From assembly GCF_963678635.1 (NCBI RefSeq), contig NC_087068.1, forward strand, positions 37,021,436 through 37,085,435: a stretch of DNA of 64,000 bases, written 5' to 3'. Each line of letters starts with the position of its first letter. Position 1 is the first letter of the stretch. Below are positions 10,411 through 21,160 of this stretch, piece after piece. The notes under the pieces were generated by a model. It was not told the DNA's origin, did no database searches, and saw nothing but the letters and a program-made list of their open reading frames with translations. Made by a program: the position numbers and the translations under genes. This DNA is from Symsagittifera roscoffensis. Lineage: Eukaryota; Xenacoelomorpha; Acoela; Convolutidae.

Positions 10411-11835
10411 TTATGCATTATATTTCAAATTATGCATTATCTCTACATATTTTCCTTTAGATTCCTTTGTTCAGTTGCTACAAAAAACCATTTAAGCTAA
10501 AATACAACTTTTGGGATTATTAACTATCACTTTTCTTGCAAATTAGTTTTTAAATCGCTTTATATTGTTGATTTCTGTTGGAAAGTTTCTCAAAAATGCC
10601 CTAGTGAAAAAAAGGGGCTAGTTGAAGCATTCAAAAGCAATTTTAAAAATTGAAAATATAAAGATGTCTTTTTACGTTGATTTTTTTTGGAGCAAGTTAA
10701 CAGCAGCTCTATTGATTATAATCTGAAAATCTACGGAAGCAGAAATACGCAAAGGAATTTAGTTTCTAATTTCTGCAACATCTAAAAACTTCTAAAAAAA
10801 GGACTTCTTAGAAAAATTGATTTAGAAAAAGATATCAAGGAGAGAACTGTAAAATTTCAATATTTTTGCAAAATTCATTAGAAATTCAGATAGAAACTCT
10901 AAAGTTCTATCTAATTTTCTAATTGAAAACAAAATTTGAAGCTAACCAGAACTAATCATGTGTGTCTGATTTCAAATTTTCAGGTTAAATTTTATTTAGT
11001 TAACATCTGGTTCTGCTAAAGTAACAGTTTGTGTAGAAATTTTCAGCAAACTCCGTATTGTTTTCTCTAAATATTTTTCTACATCAGAGTTTTTTTTCAT
11101 TGTAGATCATGAAAACAAATTTCTGATTTATGCTTCATCATCATCTTCAAAAGTTGTCGGAGTTGGGTTTATTTTACAAAAAAATCCTCGAAACATCTAA
11201 ATTTTTATATAAATATATCAAATGATATCAAGTTTTTCAATAAAATACACATGAATATAAATATTTGAGACCTTCTTGTTGAAGTTTTAAGATAATATTT
11301 ATTAGCTAAATTTCAGTAAAGTTATTTCAAAAATCCTAATGAGTTAAATTGATTTCCTATCTCAATATAATAATTTCTCCGTTTATGCTTAATCTACTAT
11401 CTTGCAATTTAATCCAATTTGAAAAAAAAAAATTTCTTGAAAACTGAACTTCAGACGTAAAAATGTATCATTTCAACGAACGAAGCAAAATTTAAACCAT
11501 AAATCCTTCGCTGAAAGTCTTCAAATGATTTTTTCAACCTGATAACTGTATGTTGCTGTTTCAAGTCGAAATTTTTTTATTGAAATAATTTTTTGGTTGA
11601 AAAAGATGTACATTATTATCTTGAAATTTTCAAAGGCTACCAAAAACATACAGTTTTTCAAATTTTCGTTTTTTTCTGGTCAGTTATCTTTTTTTCTGAA
11701 ATCGTCAAAAAACAGTAGAAAACCAAAATTCTTAATAAATCAATCCCCATTAACTGCTTAAAAACGCTCTACTCTATGAAAACTTTTACAAGCACTAAAC
11801 AAGGAAAACTTTAAAATGGTAACTAGGCAAATCCT
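10411..11835. other. AT-rich spacer of array copy 2, no gene seen
   Basis: Equivalent to 5391-6820 of copy 1 with few changes. No coding or RNA signal is seen. Confidence 0.6.
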
Positions 11836-12692
11836 TTCAAAACCTTGGAAATTTCGATCCACAATTTTTTTATTGGTTCTATTTTTAACCAGTGAAAAAT
11901 GAAATTACCGAATTTTACAATTTTTTATTCTCTTTTTGGTATATTGTAGTATAAACAACCGTACGTCTTTTTAATCTGGATTATCAATTAGAAGATATTC
12001 TGACAAATCTAGACTTTGTATTTGTATCAAATTCGAAACAGTAATCGAAATAATTTTCCTTATGTTCAAATTTTGCTTCAGAGGCTCTTCCATTGTTTTG
12101 TTTTCTAGTGATCGAACATTCAATCTGAGTTAACTCTTGTTAATAAAAACATTGTTGATAAATCTGGCAGTACCCTTCTTTTTTGTAACAGCCTCTCGAT
12201 ATTTTTTAACTCTGTGTTTCTATACAAGTTAAAACTAATACAATCTCCATCAACATGATCTGTCCACTACTCTTGGAGTTTTTGTAGAAGTTCAATTTTA
12301 AAATTTGATTAATGTCCATTTCAGACATTAAAAACGCTTTTGATACAAACATATTTCTTGCTGAAACAAACAAAGAAACCTGAAACAACTCGAATTGTTG
12401 TATCATTTTGAATTTAGTTTGTAATCACCATAACATTTTTCCCCTATTTAGAGTTTAATTTGTTTTTTTTTGTGTGTAACCAATCAAAACCTCAAATTAT
12501 GGCAAAAAAATTGAAAATAACAAAAGAAATACAGAAATTCAAAAAATATTGATAAACTTTTCAACTACATTCTTGTTCGTATTTTTGTAAACACAATTTG
12601 CGATACATTTTTCAAAAAGTCTCATCACTTCAACAGCCATCTTTTTTGTAGCAAAAATAGAATCAAACAATTTACGCCAAAAATGATTACAC

Positions 12693-13108
12693 TTTACGAG
12701 GGACGTTGTTTGAAAAACCGGATGGTTTCAATATTGAGTATGCTGAGGAACAACTTTATTCGAAATCTTGCTAGTTTTGACTTTGAATCAGTTTGCGTGC
12801 CATCCGAGGAACTAAAACCGACAGAAAACAATAAATTGGATTGGGAAGCATGAACCCATATCAGTGTGAATTTCATCGAATTTACTCGAAAAACCTAAGC
12901 TTTTGTGTGAAAAAGATCCACCATTCTTCGTTTTTGACTTTGTGGCTAGTTTAGAATTGTTGGCGGACAAAAATAAAGTCAAAAAGCAATCAAATTTTTT
13001 AATAATTGAAAATAAAATCAAAAAGTGGCTACACACAGTTTTCAGCATCCTTACTGAACGAGACAGTTGCAATAAGATTGAAAACAAGAGAGTACGAAGA
13101 CGAAAATA
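12693..13108 (+). pseudogene. Family-B DNA polymerase fragment, copy 3
   Basis: Same fragment as at 3735 and 8752, containing FDFES and SLELLADKN. One start codon seen in copies 1 and 2 (in SISSNLL) is lost by a T-to-G difference, so the open frame begins only at 12903. It is joined to PLE sequence at the same point as in the other copies. Confidence 0.5.
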
Positions 13109-14019
13109 TAAAATGATATAGTGAGAACAGTGAAGGGTGATCCTGAAAAGTGCTACGGGCTGCAAACTTACTACATCCAAAATTTCAGTTCACAATAGAG
13201 ACACCAAATACAAACAAAAATTTGGCATTTTTGGATTTAAAAAAAGTATTGACAAAATTAGGAAAACTAATTGTGAGAGGTATCAAAAACCAACAGATAC
13301 AGGTATCATACTAAATTTTAGAAGCGGCGCCCCTTCAGTACAAGAGAAGTGTGATTGAAGCAACTGTTCACCGGGTTTTCTGCAGTACCTTAACTTGGGA
13401 AGAATATGATAAAGCTATGAAAATAAACCGTGAGCAGTGGATGAATATCTAATATCCGGAAAGTTGGTCGTCGCGGGTTACATCCCCTGTTCTTGAAAAG
13501 ATCATCAGGGAGGTCAAAAACAAAAAGAATAAGGCTGAGAAAAAGAAGCCCTGTGACTATAGCAGTGGTTCACCACCCATCTTGATGGTCCAATATAGGG
13601 AAATCACAATCAGACATTAGCAAAAAAGTGCGCGATATCACCAATGCGCAGATAATATTCACGACGAGGAAAATGAAAACTTGTATGCCCTCTCTACAAT
13701 TGTCTTTTTCCAGTGAATTTAAATCAAAAGTGGTGTACAGTCTTGAATTTTGTTGGTGCAAATCCATCTATGTTGGCCAGACGGTCCGACATCTCACCTC
13801 AAGGATTGAAGAACATCGAAAAGAGGATACCCCAAATGGACAGCCTATAAGGCAGTGTGGTAGTGAGAGTGGTAAGTATGAGTTTAAATGAAAAATAACC
13901 AAACAGGCGTCCAGCAGCATCAAGTTACTTACAATAGAGGCGCTGCACATTAGGAAAGAGAGACCGGCAATTAACACGCGCGAAGAGTCCAGAAGAAGGG
14001 AGCTGACACTAAGGCCATA
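13109..14019 (+). pseudogene. Penelope-like RT thumb plus GIY-YIG, copy 3
   Basis: Contains TDTGIILNFRSGAP and the GIY-YIG region KSIYVGQTVRHLTSRIEEHR in the frame 13628-13891, which stops early at a TGA within the domain. The remainder (ASSIKLLTIEALHIRKERP) continues after the stop. It keeps the 18 bp at 13618-13635 that copies 1 and 2 lack, so this copy preserves the older state there although it is more broken elsewhere. Confidence 0.8.
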
Positions 14020-14373
14020 GTTCCAGAATTGAAAAATTCTGGCTCAAACAGGAAAAAACTTTGAAATAACTTACATGTTAGCATGAAAATTAGCGACAAA
14101 ATGAAATTGTAAAAACAAAAAAGATGAAAACTCTCAGAAATTTGTGACGAAATATTTAAAATTGTTACACAGTAAGTGTTACATAATTTCAGTAAAATTT
14201 GTAAAGTTTAAATTGGTTCAATTTTTTATATTTTGAAATAATGATGCTTATGACACTTTTTATGATCTTTGATTATTTGTACAGATAGTTTAGAATTTGT
14301 AAAACCTGAAGATGCTCAAAAACGTGCGAAAACGTTCGTTTGAATTTACAATTTTAACGCATTCCCAAATTAT

Positions 14374-14880
14374 GCTTAAACATGGGAGATAGCTGTCACT
14401 TGCATTTGAATATACTATAGATAGATAGATTTAACTATAACAAAGTTTCAACCATCATTATACCATCATCTCATACTTTGCGTCAACTTTCAAAAACTTA
14501 GTCCCTGGATTTTTGTTTCGACAGCCAAAAATGAGGATTTTTGTATTCGAGTACTTTCGTTTTTTTGTTTTCCACGCAAAATCAGGTACCACAAAAATCA
14601 GTGGAAAATTTTGATTGATATATAACTTTGAAGCCCCTTCAGTCGTGATTCGAAAATTATTCAAGAATTGAGAAAAAAGTCTCAGCATTGAGAAAAATTC
14701 GTTTAAAACGTTTGATTTTTGGTCTAATTTCGAGCGTAATGCTAAGATAAATTAACACTACGACGATGCACTTTAATGCTGAAAATAGTATCAATTGAAC
14801 GGACAATTTGTCAGCAGAGATGAAATTAGAACTGATAACGTCTAATTATTACTAAGTAAACTCTACATGTTTTCCTTTAG
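14374..14880. other. Mosaic block replacing unit sequence in copy 3
   Basis: The block begins 'GCTTAAACATGGGAGATAGC..GCATTTGAATATACTATAGATAGATAG', related to the dispersed repeat at 1460-1520. At 14741-14780 it has 'GCTAAGATAAATTAACACTACGACGATGCACTTTAATGCTGA', which matches the 3' end of the restriction-endonuclease-type LINEs (57664-57702, 43861-43902). At 14783-14880 it has a stretch that recurs inverted at 23095-23175. A minus-strand frame at 14458-14688 has no recognisable product. Confidence 0.6.
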
Positions 14881-16020
14881 ATTCCCTTGTTCAGTTGCTA
14901 CTAAAAACCATTTAAGCTGAAATACAACTTTTGGGATTATTAACTATCACTTTTCCTGGAAAATAAATTTTAAATCGCTTTATACTCTTGATTTTTGTTG
15001 GAAAGTTTCTCAAAAATGTCTTAGTGAGAAAAAAAGGTTGCTAACTGAAGCATTCAAAAGCAATTGTAAAAATTGAAAATATAAAGATGTATTTTCACGT
15101 TGATTTTTTTTGGAACAAGCTAACAGCAACTCTATTGTTTATAATCTGAAAATCTTCGGAAGCAGAAATACGCAAGGGATTTTAGTTTCTAGTTTCTGCA
15201 ACATCTAAAAACTTCTAAAAAAAGACTTCTTAGAAAAATTGATTTAAAAAAGGAAATCAAGGAGAAAACTGTAACAATTCAAAATTTTTGCGAAATTCAT
15301 TTAGCAAAAAACTCTACAGTTCTACCTAAATTTCTAATTGAAAAAAAAAAATTTGAAGCTAACCAGAACAAAATCCATCATGTGTGTCTGATTGAAACTT
15401 TTCATTGTAAATTTTATTTAAATAACGTCTGGTTGTGCTAAAAAAACTGTTTGTGTAGAAATTTTCAGCAAGCTCCGTATTGTTTTTTTCTGAAATCGTC
15501 AAAAAAACAGTAGAAAACCAAAATTCTTAATAAATCAATCCCCATTAGCTGCTTAAAAACGCTCTACTCTATGAAAACTTTTACAAGCACTAAACAAGGA
15601 AAACTTTAAAATGGTAACTAGGCAAAACCTTTCAATCAGTCGTTGTTTTATAAGTATCCAATTTTTTTAGATTTTTTTTAACAAAAACTTAACCACTCAT
15701 TAGCGTACAATCTAAACTTTTACTACAAATTTAACGCGACGAAATCTCCGCAGGCTTGCAACCAATGAAAATTTTACTCTTGATTAGAGATTTTTGGTTC
15801 GATTTCCATTGAAAATTTCAGGACAATTTGAACTCGAATGTCGCTGGTTTTTTATCAATCAGGACCTTTGAATTAAAAAATAATTGACAGACCAAGAGTT
15901 GTGATAAAAAAACTGCACTTATCTTACTAGAAATTTTAAAAATTTATCACAATTGTAGACTTTTCAGATTCAATAAAAGTTATTGCTCATAGTAATTTCT
16001 ATGTTTCTAAAGAAATTATT
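14881..16020. other. AT-rich spacer of array copy 3, no gene seen
   Basis: Diverged equivalent of copy-1 spacer sequence with an internal deletion near 15485. No coding or RNA signal is seen. Confidence 0.55.
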
Positions 16021-16026
16021 TTAATT

Positions 16027-16251
16027 TTAATTTCTCTTGGAGCGTGTTTTGAGACTGCTGAGCACATAATTAACATTATGTTGACAAGAAGAATGCTTCT
16101 TGTTGATAAAATTAGTGAGTTCCTCGCTACTATGTGTATAAAAGTTACAGTTCGAACACTTTAAATCACCACAGATTCTACGATGTAAGCGAGTGTATTG
16201 TCTGCCACATTCAAGACATGCAATGTTTTTGTTTCTGTTCAGTGACAGCAT
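16027..16251 (-). pseudogene. Small zinc-finger frame (C2HC + C2H2), array copy 3
   Basis: A 74-codon frame almost identical to the copy at 7215-7439, starting MLSLNRNKNIACLECGRQY. The first finger keeps C-x2-C and H-x3-C (RRICG). The second keeps KCSNC and the last H but has FI where the first H is expected (TNFINKKH). Confidence 0.5.
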
Positions 16252-16369
16252 CTCAATGAATAAAGAAAGAACCTGAAAACAAATGGGAGATTTAATATGT
16301 CCTAAATTGTTAGATAAAAAGAGTTGAATAGCTTAAAAAAGTAACCATTGTTTCAATTGTTTTGATACC

Positions 16370-16580
16370 AACCAATCAGAATCGAGCGTTACTTACAAGG
16401 AAACTTGTATCTTTTTTGATATCAACCAATCAGAATCAAACTTTTAATCAAATTGGCTTTTTCAACAAATTTGATATTAATCAATCAAAAAGAAGTATTT
16501 ACAGATTTTAACTTTGTTTTAAGATCAAAACAAAACTATGTTTATCAAATTTCCCAATCCCAATCAGTCAATTTTACTAA
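16370..16580. promoter_or_regulatory. Cluster of CCAATCAG motifs, copy 3
   Basis: CCAATCAG at 16372 and 16426 (54 bp apart, as in copy 1), with degenerate forms near 16484 and 16560. Same context and same caveat as at 7661-7856. Confidence 0.35.
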
Positions 16581-16858
16581 TTTTTCTGACATAACAAACA
16601 AATACGTTTGACATCAAATGGAAATTTCGATCCACAATTTTTTTATTGGTTCTATTTTTAACCAGTGAAAAATGAAATTACCGAATTTTACAATTTTTTA
16701 TTCTCTTTTTGGTATATTGTAGTATAAACAACCGTACGTCTTTTTAATCTGGATTATCAATTAGAAGATATTCTGACAAATCTAGACTTTGTATTTGTAT
16801 CAAATTCAAAAGAGTAATCGAAATAATGTTCCTTATCTTCAAATTTTGCTTCGAAGGC

Positions 16859-17335
16859 TCTTCCATTTTTTTTAGTGATCGAACACTCAATCTGAGTTAA
16901 CTCTTCTAATTATTGTTGATAAATCTGGCTTCTTTTTGTAACGGCCTCTCGTTATTTTTAACTCTGTGTTTCTATACAAATTAAAACTAATACAATCTCC
17001 ATCAACATGATCTGTCCACCACTCTTGGATTTTTTTGGTAGTAGTTCAATTTTAAAATCTGATGATTGTCCAATTCAGAAATTAAAAACGCTTTTAATAC
17101 AAACATATTTCTTACTGAAACAAACAAAGAAACCTGAAACAACTCGAATTGTTGTATGATTTTTAATTTAATTTGGAATCATCATAAATTTTTCCCCTAT
17201 GTCTAATTTGTTTTTTTTTGTGTGTGTAACCAATCAAAACCTCAAATTATGGCAAATAAAAATTGCAAATAACAAAAGAATAACAGAAATTCAAAAAAAT
17301 TGATAAACAACTTTATTCTTGTTCGTATTTTTGTT
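16859..17335. repeat. Array unit, partial diverged copy 4
   Basis: Matches the first ~480 bp of the unit ('AGTGATCGAACACTCAATCTGAGTTAACTC', 'ATCTCCATCAACATGATCTGTCCAC', 'CCAATCAAAACCTCAAATTATGGCAAA') with many indels. It stops at 'ATTCTTGTTCGTATTTTTGT', before the polymerase-B fragment. It marks the right edge of the direct array. Confidence 0.8.
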
Positions 17336-17675
17336 CAATTAAGATAAAAATTACTAAAATTTAGATAAAACAGAAAGAAAATTTTTTTTCTATATTTTCT
17401 TAAGCAATAACTGGAAAATTAACTCATGGTTGGTTGACGTTTATGTCAATTTCGATTAAATTGTATCTTTTGTCAGATTTTCTCTAGATATCCTAGCTGT
17501 AAATGTACACTTCAGTGAGAAAAAATAGTTTTGAACCAATAATATTTCAATTACTAGACACAAAAGACATCACAAAGCATTTCTGAGGCTTACAATTATC
17601 ATTAAGCAAAGTCTCCCAAAACTTGGGACAGTTCTTTGAACTCATTCAAAACATAGTTGACCTATGCAACTTCCT
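17336..17675. other. Spacer, no gene seen
   Basis: AT-rich sequence between the array and the minus-strand frame. Nothing recognisable. Confidence 0.5.
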
Positions 17676-18074
17676 TTATATCTTCTCTTTCCTTTGCAGT
17701 GAAGTGTGGAATCTGAATGTAGGGGCTGGTTCACATGTACTTCTTAATTGTGACACACCCTCCTTATGTTTGTATGTTGCTATTTCATATACTCTATCAC
17801 AGATGTCGAGCTCCTCCTGATCCATAGTTGATTCCTTACCAGATTTGGCTTCATATATTGGAACGAGTCCAAGGCTTTCTGCAGCGTGAATAACAGTATT
17901 TATAATTGCCGATATTGCTTCTCTTTCTTTTTCACTGAGATAGACTCGTTGAGAGTTTTCAAATTGTCCCAAATCATTCATTTTTAATAAGCACATTTTT
18001 AATAAGCTGTTGAAAGCACAGTTCGAAGTATACTTTCCCCTTGTAGGATTTTTGGAACCAAACAAATTTCCCAA
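17676..18074 (-). CDS. Hypothetical protein, 132 codons
   Basis: A minus-strand frame from ATG at 18074 to a stop at 17676. The composition is protein-like, with few homopolymer runs and a run of charged helical sequence such as YLSEKEREAISAIINTVIHA and MDQEELDICDRVYEIATY. I do not recognise a family. There is no signal peptide or membrane segment. The N-terminal third is basic and less convincing. It lies just outside the transposon array and has TATA-like and CArG-like sequences upstream (18205-18260). It could be a single-exon gene, the last exon of a spliced gene, or chance. It is the best non-transposon coding candidate in the window. Confidence 0.35.
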   Translation of the reverse strand: MGNLFGSKNPTRGKYTSNCAFNSLLKMCLLKMNDLGQFENSQRVYLSEKEREAISAIINTVIHAAESLGLVPIYEAKSGKESTMDQEELDICDRVYEIATYKHKEGVSQLRSTCEPAPTFRFHTSLQRKEKI

Positions 18075-18204
18075 TTCTTCTTTTGATTTTTTAAAAATTC
18101 AGTATAGTTGGGACTATCAACTTTCTTTTCAAGAGCAAACTGATCAGATGAGGAGAAATGAGAGAAATGATTTTGAGATTAAAAGAAAATGGAAGTAAGC
18201 AGTA

Positions 18205-18262
18205 TGAGTCATGACAATTTCCATATATGGAAGTAGTTCCAAATATGGAAGTTTTTATATGA
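18205..18262 (-). promoter_or_regulatory. Possible promoter: AP-1 word, two CArG boxes, TATA-like word
   Basis: TGAGTCA at 18205-18211, CCATATATGG at 18221-18230 and CCAAATATGG at 18239-18248 fit AP-1 and SRF (CArG) consensus words. On the minus strand 'CATATAAAAAC' at about 18252-18262 is TATA-like. They lie 130-190 bp upstream of the minus-strand frame ending at 18074. The two CArG words sit in a short 18 bp repeat, so chance duplication is a real alternative. Confidence 0.3.
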
Positions 18263-18429
18263 AGTTTTTTTTATGGAAACTGCGTAGGCGTTATTACTAC
18301 TATATAAACTCATAATTTTCTGTAATAATCATTCTTCCCTATGGCTGCTGCTTTGTGTCAAGCTCATCCCAGCTTCTACTCAGATTTTAATAATTAATCA
18401 TTATTTGTTTCTGTTCCAAACAAATTATA

Positions 18430-18560
18430 TGGAAGATACATAGTAACCCAAGATTGTTGCGTGTCTACTCACAATTTTTTCTGTTCCTTGAAAAGTTTCA
18501 AGTTTCATTTAGGTTTAATAGGAACTTCTCTTAGCCAAATATTTCATGGATAAGACAAAT
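18430..18560. repeat. Direct repeat, left copy (~130 bp)
   Basis: 'GGAAGATACATAGTAACCCAAGATTGTTGCGTGTCTACTCACAATTTTTTCTGTTCCTTG..AAGTTTCAAGTTTCATTTAGGTTTAATAGGAACTTCTC' recurs at 19738-19866 with about 10% differences. Confidence 0.8.
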
Positions 18561-18959
18561 ATCATTACATATATCAACAATTTGATTGTCTTTACACTTT
18601 GTACCAACACAGATTCTATTCAAGTATTGTCACATCAAGTGCGGAAGTATTCCATCAGCTTAGTTGCGATGTTGAGCAAAATTTCCGATGGAAAGTAGCC
18701 GATTCGTTTGGAAAAAGTTCAAAAACATTATCTGTGTTCTAATCAAAAACTTGCATCTACACAAACTTTGGGCTCAGCATTTTTAGACAGAATTCAAAAA
18801 GTTAAAAACTCAAAATAGGAATCTGATTTGTTTGAAATAATTGATTGTTTTTATTGATAGTTATGGTTCTGTAAATAGTGTGAGTGTCAATTTTTCTCTT
18901 AATTTTTGAATATTTTTTCTAAAAAACTTTTTCAAAATTAGTTTTTTTTCAATTTTAAT

Positions 18960-19700
18960 GCTTTTCAATGAAAAAACTTATCTTACTTTTTTTACAAGAT
19001 AAAAAAAGTGTATTAATTTTTTAACAAGTTTGCGTATTTTTCGAGAAAGTTTTTTGCAAGGTGCAATTTTTTTCATATATATATACATTTATTTAAAATA
19101 TTTGCGAAATCAAACTTCGTTCTTCTTATTGTTTAATTATTGTTTAGAAATTATCAATATTGATGACTTTGAGTGCTATTCCCTATCTTAATAAATTGTT
19201 TTTCTGATAATTTTGACAAAGATACCTGCAAAAAATAGACTTTTTAATGATCAAGCTTAAAACAGAGTTCTTAAGCTTTAATTTTTAACTGTAAGAGAAA
19301 ACCTTGTGTCATACTTTTGAAATGCGAAAGGATATAAAGAAATTTTTCTTAATTTGCGAGATTTTTTTGATTTTCATAACAAGTGTTTAAAAACTGTAAT
19401 AATTTTTTTAACAAGTATGCAAAATTTTTCGAGAAAATTTTTTGCATGATGCAACTTTTTTCATGATTTTTTAAAAAACTTATGCAAAAAACAAACTCAT
19501 TTTTTTTCTTATGCAAATCCAAAAAACCTAAATTTTTTTTTTCGTAAAAAACTTGTTAAATCATTGCTGAAATTATTCAATTTTTTTGACTTCGAGTGCT
19601 ATTCCCTATCTTAATGCATTGTTTTTCTGATGGTTTTGATTGAGATCTATGCAAAAACAGATTTCTTTATGATCAAAATTGAAACAAAGAAATTCATTTA
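18960..19700. repeat. Two-unit tandem repeat, ~400 bp period
   Basis: The first unit has 'TTTTTAACAAGTTTGCGTATTTTTCGAGAAAGTTTTTTGCAAGGTGCAA' (about 19018) and 'GACTTTGAGTGCTATTCCCTATCTTAAT' (about 19163). The second has the same words near 19405 and 19590. With the flanking direct repeats (18430, 19738) this suggests a larger duplicated block of degenerate AT-rich sequence. No coding content. Confidence 0.65.
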
Positions 19701-19737
19701 CTGTACTTATTAACAGTGCAAGAAAATAAGTTTTACG

Positions 19738-19866
19738 GAAGGTAAATATTAACCCAAGATTATTGCGTGTCGACTCACAATTTTTTCTGTTCCTTGGAAA
19801 GTTTCAAGTTTCATTTAAGTTTAATAGGAACTTCTCTAAGCCAAATTTTTTATGGATAAGACAAAT
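19738..19866. repeat. Direct repeat, right copy (~130 bp)
   Basis: Partner of 18430-18560. The plus-strand frame 19763-20071 begins inside it and shows no recognisable domain, so it is not called as a gene. Confidence 0.8.
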
Positions 19867-19869
19867 TTT

Positions 19870-21065
19870 ACTTGTGTCTTTTACTTCTAAAAAACAAAAA
19901 GTAAAAAGAACTATTGATTTACAGTTGAGAGCGAGATGGTTGACGGTAGTTGAGTTGAAATTTATGTATTTAGAGCTGACAGAGGAAGTAATTAATTTGA
20001 AAAAAAGGTTTTTAGTTAAGAGAGAGTGGTACCTTCAACTCGAATGCGTGAGTTTAACTAATCAGAAATGATTGTAGTCGTGTCCAATCAAATTTCAGAT
20101 TTTTTTTTATGGAATTCTTTTACAAAGTTGGATCCAATCGGAAACAAAATCCTTTTTTGGTAATTTTTACACATTGTTGTTTCCAATCACAATAATGTTC
20201 ATTTTTGTTCTAGTTGCCGTATCATTTCGAAAGACCCTTTTAAAGAATTAAGTCTTCCACATCAGTAAAATATACACAAAAACAATCGCAAAAAGGAATG
20301 ATCAAAAGTTGTTTGCTGTAAAATTAAGAAATTTTCCCGATATAAGTAACAAGAGAAAAAAATTAGAACAATTAGCATCTCTGCAATTTTTCTCCAAGTC
20401 AAATGAATTATTTGTATGTTATCAATGAGAAATTGTTGATTTTTGAGATAGTCAAGTTTTTTGATTTTAACGTAGATTTGAGAGTAAAGCTCGAACTTGA
20501 GAAATTTCTGAAAGCAAATCTCTGGAAATATTTTCCAAACCTGATCATGCAAGGTTTTGAACCTAAAAAATCTTTAAAGAAATGAAGAAATAAAGAACTT
20601 TGATGGGGATTTTTTTAAAGTTAGGAATTGGGAGAGGATTAAAAAGAGTCTTTGATTTATTATTGTACAACGTTTTGATTAGGATCAAATTTTCGAAAAA
20701 AAAATTCTGTTCTAATCAGGTGGCATTCAGCAGTAACTTTATAGCTTTGATACACAAAACTCGGTTCGAAAGTAAACTTTTTGATTGAGTAGGTTCCCCT
20801 GAATAGACTTTTACTTAGTCGGAGAACTCTGTTTTGGACAACACAAACGTCCAAAAATTTGTAAAAAAAACATAAGAATACACATCTTTTTTATCAATAA
20901 GAAAAGCACACGGAACATTTTTTTTTCTTGTAGAGTAACTCGAGGAAACTCATGTTTTTTAATTAACATTTTTCAAATAACGATTTTTTTCATCCAAAGT
21001 TATGTCTAGAAGCTGCGGAGTTCTGATTGGTTGACTTTCTAAAAAGGAAAATTCCGGATTTTTTG
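19870..21065. other. AT-rich spacer with scattered CCAAT words, no gene seen
   Basis: CCAATC words occur at about 20085, 20131 and 20183 (roughly 50 bp spacing, as in the array). Open frames at 20262-20552, 20403-20585 and 20600-20788 are AT-biased and show no domain. Confidence 0.4.
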
Positions 21066-21160
21066 AAGGAATGACGTAGGTGATGACGTCATTACCATAA
21101 AAAGTAAACTGCTTGGGTGGTGACGTCACTTCTAATTAAAGAATGACCTCATTACCATAG
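21066..21160. promoter_or_regulatory. Short repeats with two CRE words (TGACGTCA)
   Basis: Perfect palindromes TGACGTCA lie at 21084-21091 and 21121-21128, with a near version ATGACCTCATTACCATA about 25 bp further on. The context 'ATGACGTCATTACCATAAAA' / 'ATGACCTCATTACCATAGAA' shows a short degenerate tandem repeat of about 60 bp. CRE is the CREB/ATF binding word. No gene lies close enough to assign a target. Confidence 0.35.

Larger units (their letters stand above)
8148..12088. repeat. 5.0 kb tandem array unit, copy 2 (3941 bp, internally deleted)
   Basis: Nearly identical to copy 1 up to about 11836, then jumps to the equivalent of about 7905. Roughly 1.08 kb with the zinc-finger frame and the CCAATCAG cluster is missing. 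The right end (11850-12020) is closer to the matching part of copy 3 (16620-16790) than to copy 1, which suggests an unequal exchange between copies. Confidence 0.9.
12089..16858. repeat. 5.0 kb tandem array unit, copy 3 (diverged, rearranged)
   Basis: Starts with the same 'CTTCCATTGTTTTGTTTTCTAGTGATCGAACA' boundary. The PLE part is visibly more diverged than between copies 1 and 2. A foreign 0.5 kb block replaces unit sequence at about 14374-14870, and about 0.6 kb (equivalent to about 6050-6675) is missing near 15485. It retains the zinc-finger frame and the CCAATCAG motifs that copy 2 lost. Confidence 0.85.
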
